Positions 10,173 to 19,326 of a stretch of DNA of 64,000 nt are shown in pieces. The notes under the pieces were generated by a model that was not told the origin of the DNA, did not search any database, and saw only the letters and a program-made list of their open reading frames with translations. A program made the position numbers and the translations under genes. The stretch lies in contig JAPPNN010000003.1 of NCBI GenBank assembly GCA_028873815.1, positions 1 to 64,000 of the forward strand, in the 5' to 3' direction. The stretch's first letter is position 1; each line of letters opens with the position of its first letter. Origin of the DNA: Gemmatimonadota bacterium. Its GTDB lineage: Bacteria > Gemmatimonadota > Gemmatimonadetes > Longimicrobiales > Gaopeijiaceae.

Positions 10173-11651
10173 ATGACGCGCCTGCCGAGCCTCCCCAACC
10201 GCATCGGCACCGTCCCCTCGCCGGGAATGGCTCTCCCCACCCTCTTGGCCGGCCTGCTGGCGGCGGAACCGTTCGCACCCGACCTGGCCGCCCAGGAGAT
10301 CCTCATCAGCGGGGGCACGGTGGTCACCTCGGAGGGACGATTCGACGCGGACGTGCGGGTGCGGGACGGGACCATCGTCGAGATCGGGATCGGATTGGCC
10401 ACGGGGGCTGGCGCCCGAGCGATCGATGCCACCGGGCTGCTGGTCATGCCGGGCGGGGTGGATCCGCACGTACACCTTGGGGGAAGCACCCGCGACGACT
10501 ACCGCACCGGGTCGCAGGCGGCGCTCGCGGGGGGCATCACCACGATCTCGAACTTCGCCTTCCCGAGCGGGGGTCGGACGCTCGCCCAGGCCCTTGAGCG
10601 CGAGGCGGCGCTCATCCGTGAGCAGGCGATCGCGGACGTCATCCTGCACGCCGGCATCAACGACCCGGCGTCCCAGGAAGGCCAGATGGCGACCCTCGCC
10701 GCCGAAACCGGCCAGACCAGCACCAAGATCTTCATGGTGCGGAGCGTGTTCGATGCCGAAGTGCCTGACTACATGGCGACCATGGACGCGGCGGGGCGCG
10801 CCGGCATCCTGACCATGGTGCACTGCGAGGACGGGCCCATCCTGGCCCACGCGGTGGCCGAGCTGACTGCCGCCGGGCGCACCTCGCTCGAGTACTTTCC
10901 GGACAGCCGTCCGGTGGTCGCGGAAGTGGTGGCCACCCAGCGCGCGGTCGCCATGGCCGAGGCCAACGGGGCGCCAATCTACGCCGTTCACGTCTCCTCC
11001 GAAGGCGCACTGCGGGTGCTGCAGGACGCCCGGAACCGGGGGCTCAGCGTCTTCGTCGAAACCCGCCCCATCTACCTCCACTTCACGCGCGAGCGCTTCG
11101 AGGGCCCCGACCGTGGGCTCTACGTGGGGCAGCCGCCGCTCCGTGAGCAGCGTGACCAGGACGCCCTGTGGGCGGGCATCGCCAGCGGCTCGGTGGACGT
11201 GCTGGCCACGGATCATGTCGCGTACCGCCGCGACGAGAAGATGGACCCGTCGCAGACCATCTCCCGGCACCGCGCCGGCCTGAGCAACCTCCAGGTGGTG
11301 CGGCCGATGCTCTACTCCGAGGGCGTCGTGCAGGGGCGCATCTCCGAGGAGCGCTTCGTGGCGGTGACCTCGACCAACGCGGCCAAGCTCTTCGGGCTCT
11401 ACCCGCGCAAGGGGACGATCGCGGTGGGCTCGGACGCCGACATCGTCCTCTGGGATCCGGACGAAACGCGCACCATCCGCGACGAGGACATGTTCTCCGG
11501 GGCCGGTTTCTCGGTCTACTCGGGGTGGGAAGTTACGGGCTGGCCCGTGATGACGCTGCGCCGGGGCGAGGTGGTGTACGAGGACGGAGAGATCCTGGCC
11601 GGGGCGGGAAGCGGCGAATTGCTGCGCCGCGGGAGATGGCAGGCGCCGTGA
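10173..11651 (+). CDS. Dihydropyrimidinase/hydantoinase-family amidohydrolase with N-terminal export signal
   Basis: 'GLLVMPGGVDPHVHLGG', 'STKIFMV', 'VHVSSEGAL', 'DVLATDHVAYRR', 'LFGLYPRKGTIAVGSDADIVLWDPD'. Confidence 0.88.
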   Translation: MTRLPSLPNRIGTVPSPGMALPTLLAGLLAAEPFAPDLAAQEILISGGTVVTSEGRFDADVRVRDGTIVEIGIGLATGAGARAIDATGLLVMPGGVDPHVHLGGSTRDDYRTGSQAALAGGITTISNFAFPSGGRTLAQALEREAALIREQAIADVILHAGINDPASQEGQMATLAAETGQTSTKIFMVRSVFDAEVPDYMATMDAAGRAGILTMVHCEDGPILAHAVAELTAAGRTSLEYFPDSRPVVAEVVATQRAVAMAEANGAPIYAVHVSSEGALRVLQDARNRGLSVFVETRPIYLHFTRERFEGPDRGLYVGQPPLREQRDQDALWAGIASGSVDVLATDHVAYRRDEKMDPSQTISRHRAGLSNLQVVRPMLYSEGVVQGRISEERFVAVTSTNAAKLFGLYPRKGTIAVGSDADIVLWDPDETRTIRDEDMFSGAGFSVYSGWEVTGWPVMTLRRGEVVYEDGEILAGAGSGELLRRGRWQAP

Positions 11652-12188
11652 TCAATGGTGGAGGATGGGCAGATAGGCCTTCCATGGGCCTACTTCGTCG
11701 TCGAACTGGTGAGCGACAACCCGCGTGATCTGGGCGATGTGGTTCAAGTCGTGCACCGCCCAAGTGGTCAGAAGTTGGCGGAGCGTCACGTCGCCGAAAT
11801 CCGGATGGAGTCCTTCCGCATCGGGGTCAGCCCCTCCTTCGAGGATTTCTCCCAGTGCCTTGACGCCTGATTCACGTAGCGTCTCGAATTCAGTGAGCAG
11901 GTCCTCCAGCGAACGGCCCCGGATGCGCTCGATATGGGCGAAGCGGTCGAAGGGAGGATACGCAAGCTCCCGACCGTGCTTCAGAGTCCAGCGGACACGC
12001 GGAATCCAGTCATGGATTTCGCCTTGGATGAGATGTCCCAACACACTGAAGGGGCTGAACGTCCCCTCCCCCTCGTCCGCGTGGAGCAGGTCGCGCGGCA
12101 TCCTCTGAAGCAAGGCGCGTATCGTGCCCGGCGTCCCCGCGAGGAGTGCCAGGATGTCCTCGGCCCATCGTTCGTCAGTAGATGTCAT
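11652..12188 (-). CDS. DinB family protein
   Basis: 'FSVLGHLIQGEIHDWIPRV...LRQLLTTWAVHDLNHIAQITRVVAHQF'. Confidence 0.85.
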   Translation of the reverse strand: MTSTDERWAEDILALLAGTPGTIRALLQRMPRDLLHADEGEGTFSPFSVLGHLIQGEIHDWIPRVRWTLKHGRELAYPPFDRFAHIERIRGRSLEDLLTEFETLRESGVKALGEILEGGADPDAEGLHPDFGDVTLRQLLTTWAVHDLNHIAQITRVVAHQFDDEVGPWKAYLPILHH

Positions 12189-12642
12189 GTCCAGTTTTCG
12201 TGGAATGGGGTTTCGGGCCTTCTGCTTGGTTGACTCAACAGCGTAGCTGTCTCCGTCACCGGTGGCCACGTTGCTGCTTCTGGGTCCGCTTGGTCACGGA
12301 CGAGCCCGCGTGGCGCCGGATCTCCGCGACCAGCCCACCGCCGCGTGATCCGGTCAACCTCCCCCCGTGCCGAGCCCCAGTAGCTGCAACTCGGTGCGGC
12401 CACCGCGGCCGCAACTGCCATCGCCGCGCTCTTCTCCCCCCCTTCCCACCGGCAATAGCACTGGTTCGACCGCTACGGACCGCACACAGTCACATGTCAG
12501 AACGGAAAACGCTCGTTGTCGATCGCATCCAGCATGCCGCCGGTGGCGAGTTGGCGTATGCGAATCTCGTTGCTGTAGACTTCGTTGGCCGTGTCGAAGT
12601 AGTTGCAATTGCATCCACCGCTGCGGGAGGGACGCGCGAAGC

Positions 12643-12679
12643 GTAAACTTCAGTTCACTTAACGGAAACCGAAGTTGAC
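12643..12679 (+). repeat. Composite paired-palindrome element, copy A
   Basis: GTAAACTTCAGTTCAC-TTAAC-GGAAACCGAAGTTGAC; same 16+5+16 layout as four other copies. Confidence 0.75.
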
Positions 12680-12699
12680 ATGCCGCCCGTGGAGACGAC

Positions 12700-13902
12700 A
12701 TGCCGACACCGAAGAGGAACTCGACCGTCGGCCCCCGCGCCCGAACCGCGGCAACTCTCCTGCTTGCGGTCGGGCTCGGAGTCGGCCTGGCGCTGGGCGT
12801 GAACGCGCTCTTCGGGGACCCGGAACCCGGCCCGGCCGCTGATGAGGGCGGGGCGTCGTCGTCCATCGTTGCAATCATCGCATTAATGGTTGTTGCGGGC
12901 TTCCTGGCGCTCGCTGTCCACGAGCTCGGTCATGCGATCGGCGGACGCCTGCGCGGGATGCGCCTGGGCATGCTGATCGTGGGACCCGTGCACATCCAGC
13001 GCGAACCCGACGGGCGGCTGGGCTGGCGGCTCAACAGAAGGCTGTCGCTGGCGGGCGGGGTGGTGTCGAGCGTGCCCGGAAGCACCCGGGGGCTGCGGCG
13101 GGCCATGTTGAGCTTCATCGCGGGCGGACCGGTCACCAGCATCGTGGTGGGCGTGCTCGTGTTCGTGATCTACGTGCTCACGGACCTCGGGGACACTCTG
13201 GCTGCCCAAGGTCCCGTGCAGGATGCGTTGGCCGCCGGCGTGCTCTTCCTGGGCTTGGTGTCGGTCGGCATCGGGTTCGTGACGCTGTTGCCCATCAATC
13301 AGGGCGCGTTCGTCAACGACGGCAAGCGGATTCTCAAGCTCCTGCGTCCCGGTGCGTACGCGGATGCATACGCGGCCGTCATGGCGCTGGGCGCGTACGC
13401 GGTGGCGCAGGTGCCTACGCGAGACCGGGACCCGGACCTCGTCGCGCAAGCCGCCTCGCTGGCCGACGGCTCCCATGAGGATCTGGCGGGCCGCCTCGCT
13501 GCCCACTCCGATGCGCTGCACCGCGACGATGTCGAGGCCGCCGGGGAGCACATCGGATACCTGCTGGACCACCGCGACGCGGCGTACCCCCCGTATCGAC
13601 CGGTCATCGACCTGGCCGCGGCCTACTTCGAGGCCGCCTATGCCGGCGACGCGGAGTCGGCGCGCAACCTGCTGGAGGGAGCGGGCGAGAGCGCATTGCT
13701 CGCCTTCGATCCGACAGTCCGGACTCGAACGGAGGGCGCCGTGCTCCTGGCCGAGGGCGACGCGGAAGGAGCATCCGGGAAGTTCCGCGAGGCGTACGCC
13801 ACCCTCGAGAGCGAGTGGAACTGGGGCAACGAGTACACCATGGCCGAGATTCGGCGGCTGTGTTTGGACCGGGGTTTGGAGGATCCGGGTGGGGGTGGCT
13901 AG
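12700..13902 (+). CDS. M50 (site-2 protease-like) family membrane peptidase
   Basis: 'LALAVHELGHAIGGRLRGMRLGMLIVGP' HExxH motif; multiple TM segments. Confidence 0.8.
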   Translation: MPTPKRNSTVGPRARTAATLLLAVGLGVGLALGVNALFGDPEPGPAADEGGASSSIVAIIALMVVAGFLALAVHELGHAIGGRLRGMRLGMLIVGPVHIQREPDGRLGWRLNRRLSLAGGVVSSVPGSTRGLRRAMLSFIAGGPVTSIVVGVLVFVIYVLTDLGDTLAAQGPVQDALAAGVLFLGLVSVGIGFVTLLPINQGAFVNDGKRILKLLRPGAYADAYAAVMALGAYAVAQVPTRDRDPDLVAQAASLADGSHEDLAGRLAAHSDALHRDDVEAAGEHIGYLLDHRDAAYPPYRPVIDLAAAYFEAAYAGDAESARNLLEGAGESALLAFDPTVRTRTEGAVLLAEGDAEGASGKFREAYATLESEWNWGNEYTMAEIRRLCLDRGLEDPGGGG

Positions 13903-13934
13903 GGGGGCGGGGTGGGGTCGGGGTTGTCCGCAGG

Positions 13935-14549
13935 TTACGGTAGCTCGCCTTCGGTGGCGGGTTGGGTCGACAGCGGTTCGCTTTCGACATTGCCGTCGTC
14001 GGCTTCCGCCGCTGCCTTCGCGGCTTCCTTGGCTTCGTATTCGGCCACCCTTCGCATGGCGTCCTTCCGGGCGAGGATGAGGGCGGCGAGAATGCGCTCG
14101 TGCGATGGTTCCCCTTCCGGGAATCTCCAGGGTCGCTCTGTCATTTGTGGCCTTCCGGCGTCTGTGGTTGGTTGCGTGGGGCCTGATGGCCGCCACCTCG
14201 TGCGCGGCTCGCGGACCGCATACCATTCTTCGGATTGCTCCAGTAGAACCGGAATCTCGCCGGCATTGTCGTACACCCGCCATCCGTCCACAAGCTTCCG
14301 GTAAAGGTCGCGGAAGTTCCTCCAGCTCCGTTCGAAGCGCCGGCGGATAACGGCCTCGGGAATGTGGTGCCCTCCTTCGCGAACGCGTCGGGCGACGCGC
14401 GCGACGGCAGCAGGGTCGTCCGGACGCAGCCGCGCGGCGATGTCGTCACCGTTCACGAAACGGCGCCGATCCCCCTCGCGTTTCAGGTAGCGCCGCGCAA
14501 ACGTCGTCTTGCCGGCTCCGTTCGGACCTGCGACTACGAGGATCCTCAT
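13935..14549 (-). CDS. Zeta-toxin-like P-loop kinase, apparently lacking the central catalytic segment
   Basis: 'MRILVVAGPNGAGKTTFARRYL...FVNGDDIAARL' joined directly to 'AVARVARRVREGGHHIPEAVIRRRFERSWRNF...YDNAG'. Confidence 0.75.
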   Translation of the reverse strand: MRILVVAGPNGAGKTTFARRYLKREGDRRRFVNGDDIAARLRPDDPAAVARVARRVREGGHHIPEAVIRRRFERSWRNFRDLYRKLVDGWRVYDNAGEIPVLLEQSEEWYAVREPRTRWRPSGPTQPTTDAGRPQMTERPWRFPEGEPSHERILAALILARKDAMRRVAEYEAKEAAKAAAEADDGNVESEPLSTQPATEGELP

Positions 14550-14779
14550 ATCCGCTTCTCCTGAGAAGGGGCGACGGCCGGATCTTGCGAGGTGGCGAGG
14601 AGCAAGAGGGTGGACTGGCGACCCATGTTAGCGCCGATCCACGGGCAAATCGATGGCTGACCGGGACTTGTGACCCGGCCAACCTTCCCCATCCCGATCC
14701 TTGGAACCCGAAAGCCCCTGCGGGGGTATTTCCGAAGACGCCGCATGCATGCGACCCGTCCCCCCATGGAGCCCGCCAG

Positions 14780-15628
14780 ATGTTGAGAGCGATGGAAAGT
14801 CGGGGCTTGCCAAGGTTGTTCTCGGCGATGGCGCTTGCCGCGATTACCTCCTCTTCAGCCGCCGCCCAGCCCGTTTGCGAACCGGGTCAGCCCCGTATCG
14901 TCGGACACGTCGTTGACGCTGCGACGGAGGCACCGCTGGATGTCGTTCGCGTGGCGGCAGAGGCGTCGGCTCGGCCGGTACTGACCACCAGCGACGGCCG
15001 GTTTCTTCTTTGCGAGGTCGGTGCCGGCACCATTGCCATCACGGCGGAGCGGCTGGGATACGAGACGCTCACCGTCGACGTCGTCGCGGGGATCGCGAGC
15101 GACCCGATTCGCCTTCGCCTTCAGCCGAGCCCGATTCTGCTGGAGGGCCTCGAAATCGTCATGGATCGTTTCAAGAGTCGGCACCGTGCTGTGGCAACCG
15201 TGGTGCGCACGTACGATGAAGCGGCATTCGCGAGCAGCGGACACTGGTCGGCCGGCGACTTTGTCGCATCTCGCTCGGGGATCTTCACCACGCCGTGCGG
15301 GTTCGACAGATGCGTCTATTACCGTGGCACCCTGGTCCGCCCTTCGGTCTACCTCGACGAGCGGCCTCTGCCCGGAGGCTGGGCACAGTTCGAGTCCTTG
15401 CCGACCAGCCAGCTGTACATGATCGAGGTGTACCGCAGGGGAACGCACGTCCGCGCGTATTCTCAGGCCTTCATGGAGCGCGCCGCGAAGACGCGGCTGG
15501 CGCCGTTGCCGATCACCTTGTCCTCAAGAGTCCTGCCCGTCGGTTGTGCAACGCGGGTGATCCGGGGGCGCGGGGATGCCTACTCGGGCTGGTCCGTCGA
15601 CCCGCCCAAGCTGGGGTGCCCACCGTAG
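14780..15628 (+). CDS. Secreted CarboxypepD_reg-like domain protein with plug-like C-terminus
   Basis: 'RIVGHVVDAATEAPLDVVRVAAEASARPVLTTSDGRFLLCEVGAGTIAITAERLGYET'; 'VYLDERPLPGGWAQFESLPTSQLYMIEVYRRG'. Confidence 0.75.
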   Translation: MLRAMESRGLPRLFSAMALAAITSSSAAAQPVCEPGQPRIVGHVVDAATEAPLDVVRVAAEASARPVLTTSDGRFLLCEVGAGTIAITAERLGYETLTVDVVAGIASDPIRLRLQPSPILLEGLEIVMDRFKSRHRAVATVVRTYDEAAFASSGHWSAGDFVASRSGIFTTPCGFDRCVYYRGTLVRPSVYLDERPLPGGWAQFESLPTSQLYMIEVYRRGTHVRAYSQAFMERAAKTRLAPLPITLSSRVLPVGCATRVIRGRGDAYSGWSVDPPKLGCPP

Positions 15629-15722
15629 GGGGCCGTCGGTTCGAGCGCTACTCGTTGTCGACGAGCCTGTGACTGGCTTCAGCTCCGAAGTCCAGGCCGC
15701 AAATTCCCGCTCCGCCGCGGCT

Positions 15723-16805
15723 TCACGAACCCCTCAGACGCGCCACGATCAACCGATTGGGAAGGACGGACGCCGGGTCATCGAAGTAGTAAAGGCCCTC
15801 GTGATCCACGAACAGCAATCTCGGACTCCGGGCAAGCTGCAGCCTCGGTTGCCCGAGCCGGTCCATGATCAGAAGGTCGGCTTCGAAATCGCCGAACCGC
15901 ATGCGGGCAGATTGAACCGCGAACTCTCCTCCGGTCAGAAGAAAGACATCGGCGACCTGGGTGATGTTGCCGATGGCTTGAGGGTTTGCAGGCACGACGC
16001 CCTCAATCGCAGGGACGGGGCCGGTTGGCCGGGGCAGCGGCATCGGCACCTCCGAGAGACGCTCGCCGCCGCGGGTGAACTTGTAGAGTGTGTCCGACAG
16101 TGCCCACGCGGCCCAGATGGTATCGGCTTCAACGACGGCGCTCACGGCCGGAAAGGAAAGACCGGCTGGCCGGGACGCTTCCGGCAGCCCCATTGGCAGG
16201 AACCGCCGTTCAACCCGTTCGGCCTGCGCGTCCCATATGTGAAGGAAACGGGGTTGCCCGACATTATCTCCGCCAGGACCAAGTAGCAGGAGCCGGTCGC
16301 CGCCAAGGTCCTTTACATCCCAGAGGAGTCTCACCGGTACATTCCCCACCAGGTTCTCGAAGGCTCCCTCCGGCGAGAAGAAGGTGATCCGCGAAAGCGA
16401 CGGGTCCGCCACGACGATGCGCCCATCCATGGCCCGTGAGGCCGACACCGGTGTCTCAAACTCACCCGGTCCCTCACCCCGGCGGCCGATGACGGTCCGG
16501 AGCGAACCGTCCCGACCATAGAGTCGGACCTGGACTTCAGGCACATCGATGACGAGCAGCTCGTCAGCACGACCGGCTGCCATGCGCGGAAACACCGTGA
16601 CGACGTCCTCGTTCTCTTCCAGCGTGAGGATGCGCAGGGGCTCGAACGCGGCAAGGAAGGCGGCGGTGTCGACCGAAGGTTCCTGTGAGAGTTGGAGCGC
16701 GGCGGGGCTGGCCTCGTCAGGGCGCGGCGTGGCATCCGGGCTATGGGCGTTGGGGAGAGGGAGGAGCAGGAGGAGGAGGGAGAAGGGGGTGATGAGGGTG
16801 GTCAT
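15723..16805 (-). CDS. Secreted 6-bladed beta-propeller protein
   Basis: 'VIGRRGEGPGEFETPVSASRAMDGRIVVADPSLSRITFFSPEG'. Confidence 0.85.
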   Translation of the reverse strand: MTTLITPFSLLLLLLPLPNAHSPDATPRPDEASPAALQLSQEPSVDTAAFLAAFEPLRILTLEENEDVVTVFPRMAAGRADELLVIDVPEVQVRLYGRDGSLRTVIGRRGEGPGEFETPVSASRAMDGRIVVADPSLSRITFFSPEGAFENLVGNVPVRLLWDVKDLGGDRLLLLGPGGDNVGQPRFLHIWDAQAERVERRFLPMGLPEASRPAGLSFPAVSAVVEADTIWAAWALSDTLYKFTRGGERLSEVPMPLPRPTGPVPAIEGVVPANPQAIGNITQVADVFLLTGGEFAVQSARMRFGDFEADLLIMDRLGQPRLQLARSPRLLFVDHEGLYYFDDPASVLPNRLIVARLRGS

Positions 16806-16953
16806 TTGGTTGATTCTCCCTTAATGGGCACCGTCCACAGACCGGGGTGTCGGCGGGACCGGTCCAAGGCCTCGTTTCGCCGCATGTATGATGTGGACCT
16901 CACCTCCGTTGGTTGTCTTGGCAGCCTCCCCCAGGGAACTGCCACCACCCCCC

Positions 16954-18030
16954 TCACCCCACCGGCCCACTAACCTGCCACTCCACCACCTCGAGCGGCT
17001 CCCCAAGCAACGCCGCCCCTCGAACCGGCGAGATCAGCTCTTCCCCCACCGCCCGCCACACCAGCCGCCTGAACCGCTGGGGCTTCTCAAACGCCCCAAA
17101 CCCCTGGTCGTCTCGGATCGGCTCCGGCTCCGACATCAGCCAGCCACGCGCAAACGTCGCAAATGCCCGCCGAACCGCGGCCGAACGCAGCACCCCGACC
17201 TGACCCAGCCGAACCAGCATCGCCGCCGCCGACACCCCGTAGGCATGCTTAAGCCGCGCGATCTCGTAGTACGTAACCCGACGACGCCTTCCCCCGACCT
17301 TCTCCAGCAGATCCCGGCCGGGCACAAGGAACGCGCCTGCAAACCGGTTCATGGCCGCTTCCAGCCCGATCGCGGGGTTCCCGGTGGACCGAATGATCTT
17401 GTGCGCGAGTTCGTGGGCCAGGGTGAAGCGCTTGCGTTCCACGTTCGTCCGCTTCGACACCACGACCGCATCGGCGACGACGCTGCCCTGTCGCATGGCC
17501 CGGCACGCCAGGCCGCTGATACGCTCGGGCAGATCGGATTCGACGACCTTGATCCCCTTGTCCTCCAGGAGGGCGCACAGGCTGGGCACCGGATCCATGC
17601 CAAGGTCCCAGTCCGCACGAAGCTGATCGGCGCGCTCGTCGATCTCGGCCTCGTCGGCGATGCAGTCGCAGCGGCAGTGCGCAAACCGGTCGCCAGCCGC
17701 CGGAATCCCGAGAATGTCCTCGATGGTCAGATACCGCTCGAGCTTGTCGATCAGCACGGCTTCCGCACGCGCCCGGTCGCGGCTGGAAGTGCCCGGATCC
17801 TTGCGGAATTCGAGCCCGTCGAGGACGTCGATCCGGTCGCTCATGAGGAAGTCCAGCGAGACATCGAGCGCCTCGCCGAGGGCGACCAGCACAGCCGACG
17901 ACGGCATCATCCTGCCCGCCTCGTACTTGCTGATCGCTTGCGCGCTGACCCTCGGATCCATCCGCTCGGCAAGCGACCGCAGAGAAAGCTCCGCGCGCTT
18001 GCGTGCGAGCCGAAGTCGCTGTCCGAACAT
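16954..18030 (-). CDS. XRE-HTH plus ImmA/IrrE metallopeptidase domain protein
   Basis: 'FGQRLRLARKRAELSLRSLAERM...ISKYEAGRMMPS' HTH and 'FTLAHELAHKIIRS' HExxH-type motif. Confidence 0.92.
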   Translation of the reverse strand: MFGQRLRLARKRAELSLRSLAERMDPRVSAQAISKYEAGRMMPSSAVLVALGEALDVSLDFLMSDRIDVLDGLEFRKDPGTSSRDRARAEAVLIDKLERYLTIEDILGIPAAGDRFAHCRCDCIADEAEIDERADQLRADWDLGMDPVPSLCALLEDKGIKVVESDLPERISGLACRAMRQGSVVADAVVVSKRTNVERKRFTLAHELAHKIIRSTGNPAIGLEAAMNRFAGAFLVPGRDLLEKVGGRRRRVTYYEIARLKHAYGVSAAAMLVRLGQVGVLRSAAVRRAFATFARGWLMSEPEPIRDDQGFGAFEKPQRFRRLVWRAVGEELISPVRGAALLGEPLEVVEWQVSGPVG

Positions 18031-18059
18031 GCCGTTTCCCGCGTTTTGAGTGACTGATT

Positions 18060-18096
18060 GTTGACAACAATGGCATTGTGGTGTACGCTTGTCAAC
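18060..18096. promoter_or_regulatory. Divergent promoter/operator region with inverted repeats
   Basis: GTTGACAA (18060-18067) and TTGTCAAC (18089-18096) are exact reverse complements; ACAAT-GGC-ATTGT nested at 18067-18079; TTGACA-N17-TACGCT promoter-like spacing. Confidence 0.55.
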
Positions 18097-18151
18097 TTAC
18101 AGTTGAAGGCCGCGGAGTCATCTGCGACAGTCGGACGATGAGGAGGGGGAT

Positions 18152-18535
18152 GTGGAGGACGAGACGCGGCGCCGGCCGCACATCACCGCGCTGATCGCCA
18201 GCGCACCGTGGCGCGAAGCCGTCACCTACCGCGACACGTGGCCCCACGAGTACGTGGTCGTCAACCGCGACGGACAGCAGGAACTGCTCGCCGCATTCTG
18301 CGAACGGATCGAGCGGGGCGAGGGAGTCGAGTGTCGCTTCTTCCACCAGACCCGCCCGTACCTCTTCCTCGGGGACTACAAGTACTGGATCATGGTGGAT
18401 TGCAGCGACGTCGACCTCGACGCCGAAGACCACGTGCTGAACCGCGCGCGCCTCTACCGGGACCGGCGCGACTTCGTCATTCAGCCGGGCGATACGGGTA
18501 GGCGGGGGGATTATCCGGTGGGGCCGGTGGGGTAG
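18152..18535 (+). CDS. Conserved hypothetical protein divergent from XRE-ImmA/IrrE gene
   Basis: 127-aa ORF 'ALIASAPWREAVTYRDTWPHEYVVVNRDGQQELLAAFCERIERGEGVECRFFHQTRPYLFLGDYKYWIMVDC'. Confidence 0.7.
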   Translation: MEDETRRRPHITALIASAPWREAVTYRDTWPHEYVVVNRDGQQELLAAFCERIERGEGVECRFFHQTRPYLFLGDYKYWIMVDCSDVDLDAEDHVLNRARLYRDRRDFVIQPGDTGRRGDYPVGPVG

Positions 18536-18612
18536 GGGCCGCCTGTCGTACAACCTGGGAGGTCTACCCGATCGAGCGCTGATCGCGCAGGCGACCGAAG
18601 TGTCATCGGTCG

Positions 18613-18939
18613 TCATTCGAACAACTGGGCATGCGTACCAGCCCGGGCAAAGTAGACGGAACCGCTCGGCCCGTCTGTGTCGTCGATGCGATAGATGAGC
18701 AGAAAGTCACCGCCGACGTGGCATTCGCGGTAGGGTGCCCATGAGCCTTTGAGCGCGTGATCCCTCCATTCAGGACCGAGCGGGGCGTCGTTGGCGATGA
18801 GGAGGAGCATGACCGCCTTCAGCCGATGCATGTCGTATCGACCCGAACGCGAGAGGCGCTTCCAGTCCTTTAGGAACCGTCGGGAGTAGTCAACTCGGCG
18901 TGGCGGTTTGGCCCGCTTACCGGTCGGAAACGTCTTCAA
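18613..18939 (-). CDS. RelE/YafQ-family mRNA interferase toxin
   Basis: 'VDYSRRFLKDWKRLSRSGRYDMHRLKAVMLLLIANDAPLGPEWRDHALKGSWAPYRECHVGGDFLLIYRI'; TTG start proposed, start uncertain. Confidence 0.85.
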   Translation of the reverse strand: MKTFPTGKRAKPPRRVDYSRRFLKDWKRLSRSGRYDMHRLKAVMLLLIANDAPLGPEWRDHALKGSWAPYRECHVGGDFLLIYRIDDTDGPSGSVYFARAGTHAQLFE

Positions 18940-19198
18940 GCTCCGCAAACATCTCGTCCGCGCTTGCGAATCGCGCCGCGCGCGTGTTGACCATCTCGTC
19001 AACTTCGGCCATGGCCGCCCGTGTTTCCGCGTTTGGAACCTTCAGTTCGAGCGGGAACGCCTGATCGACGGCAATGCGATGGAACAAGAGCCGCACGGCC
19101 TGTGAAGCGGTCAGGCCCATCGCCGCGAGCGCTGCCGTCGCCTTCCGTTTCATCTCGGTGTCCATCCGGACATGCACCATCGAACTCTGCGTCTTCAC
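18917..19198 (-). CDS. RelB/DinJ family antitoxin
   Basis: 'VHVRMDTEMKRKATAALAAMGLTASQAVRLLFHRIAVDQAFPLELKVPNAET' ribbon-helix-helix, overlaps toxin. Confidence 0.9.
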   Translation of the reverse strand: MKTQSSMVHVRMDTEMKRKATAALAAMGLTASQAVRLLFHRIAVDQAFPLELKVPNAETRAAMAEVDEMVNTRAARFASADEMFAELEDVSDR

Positions 19199-19326
19199 GC
19201 GAACCTCCTGTATCTCAATTGCGATTCATCGTATTGTTTCGGCGCGAGCCAGTCAAGCCGATAAGATAGATTCCCGTATCCCCAACGCCAGCCACTCCAG
19301 CCGCCCCGGAAAGGACCGCCTCCCTG

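Noticed and set aside
9897-11270. 457-aa minus-strand ORF opposite the hydantoinase-like gene
   Set aside because: Shadow ORF from GC-rich codon bias; low-complexity His/Arg/Gly-rich product with no motifs; the + strand gene has clear family motifs.
12883-14283. 466-aa minus-strand ORF opposite the M50 peptidase and overlapping the zeta-like gene
   Set aside because: Shadow ORF; the opposite strand has the HELGH motif and TM pattern.
18089-18108. Possible sixth copy of the composite element (TTGTCAACTTACAGTTGAAG)
   Set aside because: Has AGTTGA-like half-sites, but lacks the second 16-bp box at 21-bp spacing; kept only as part of the XRE-ImmA operator region.
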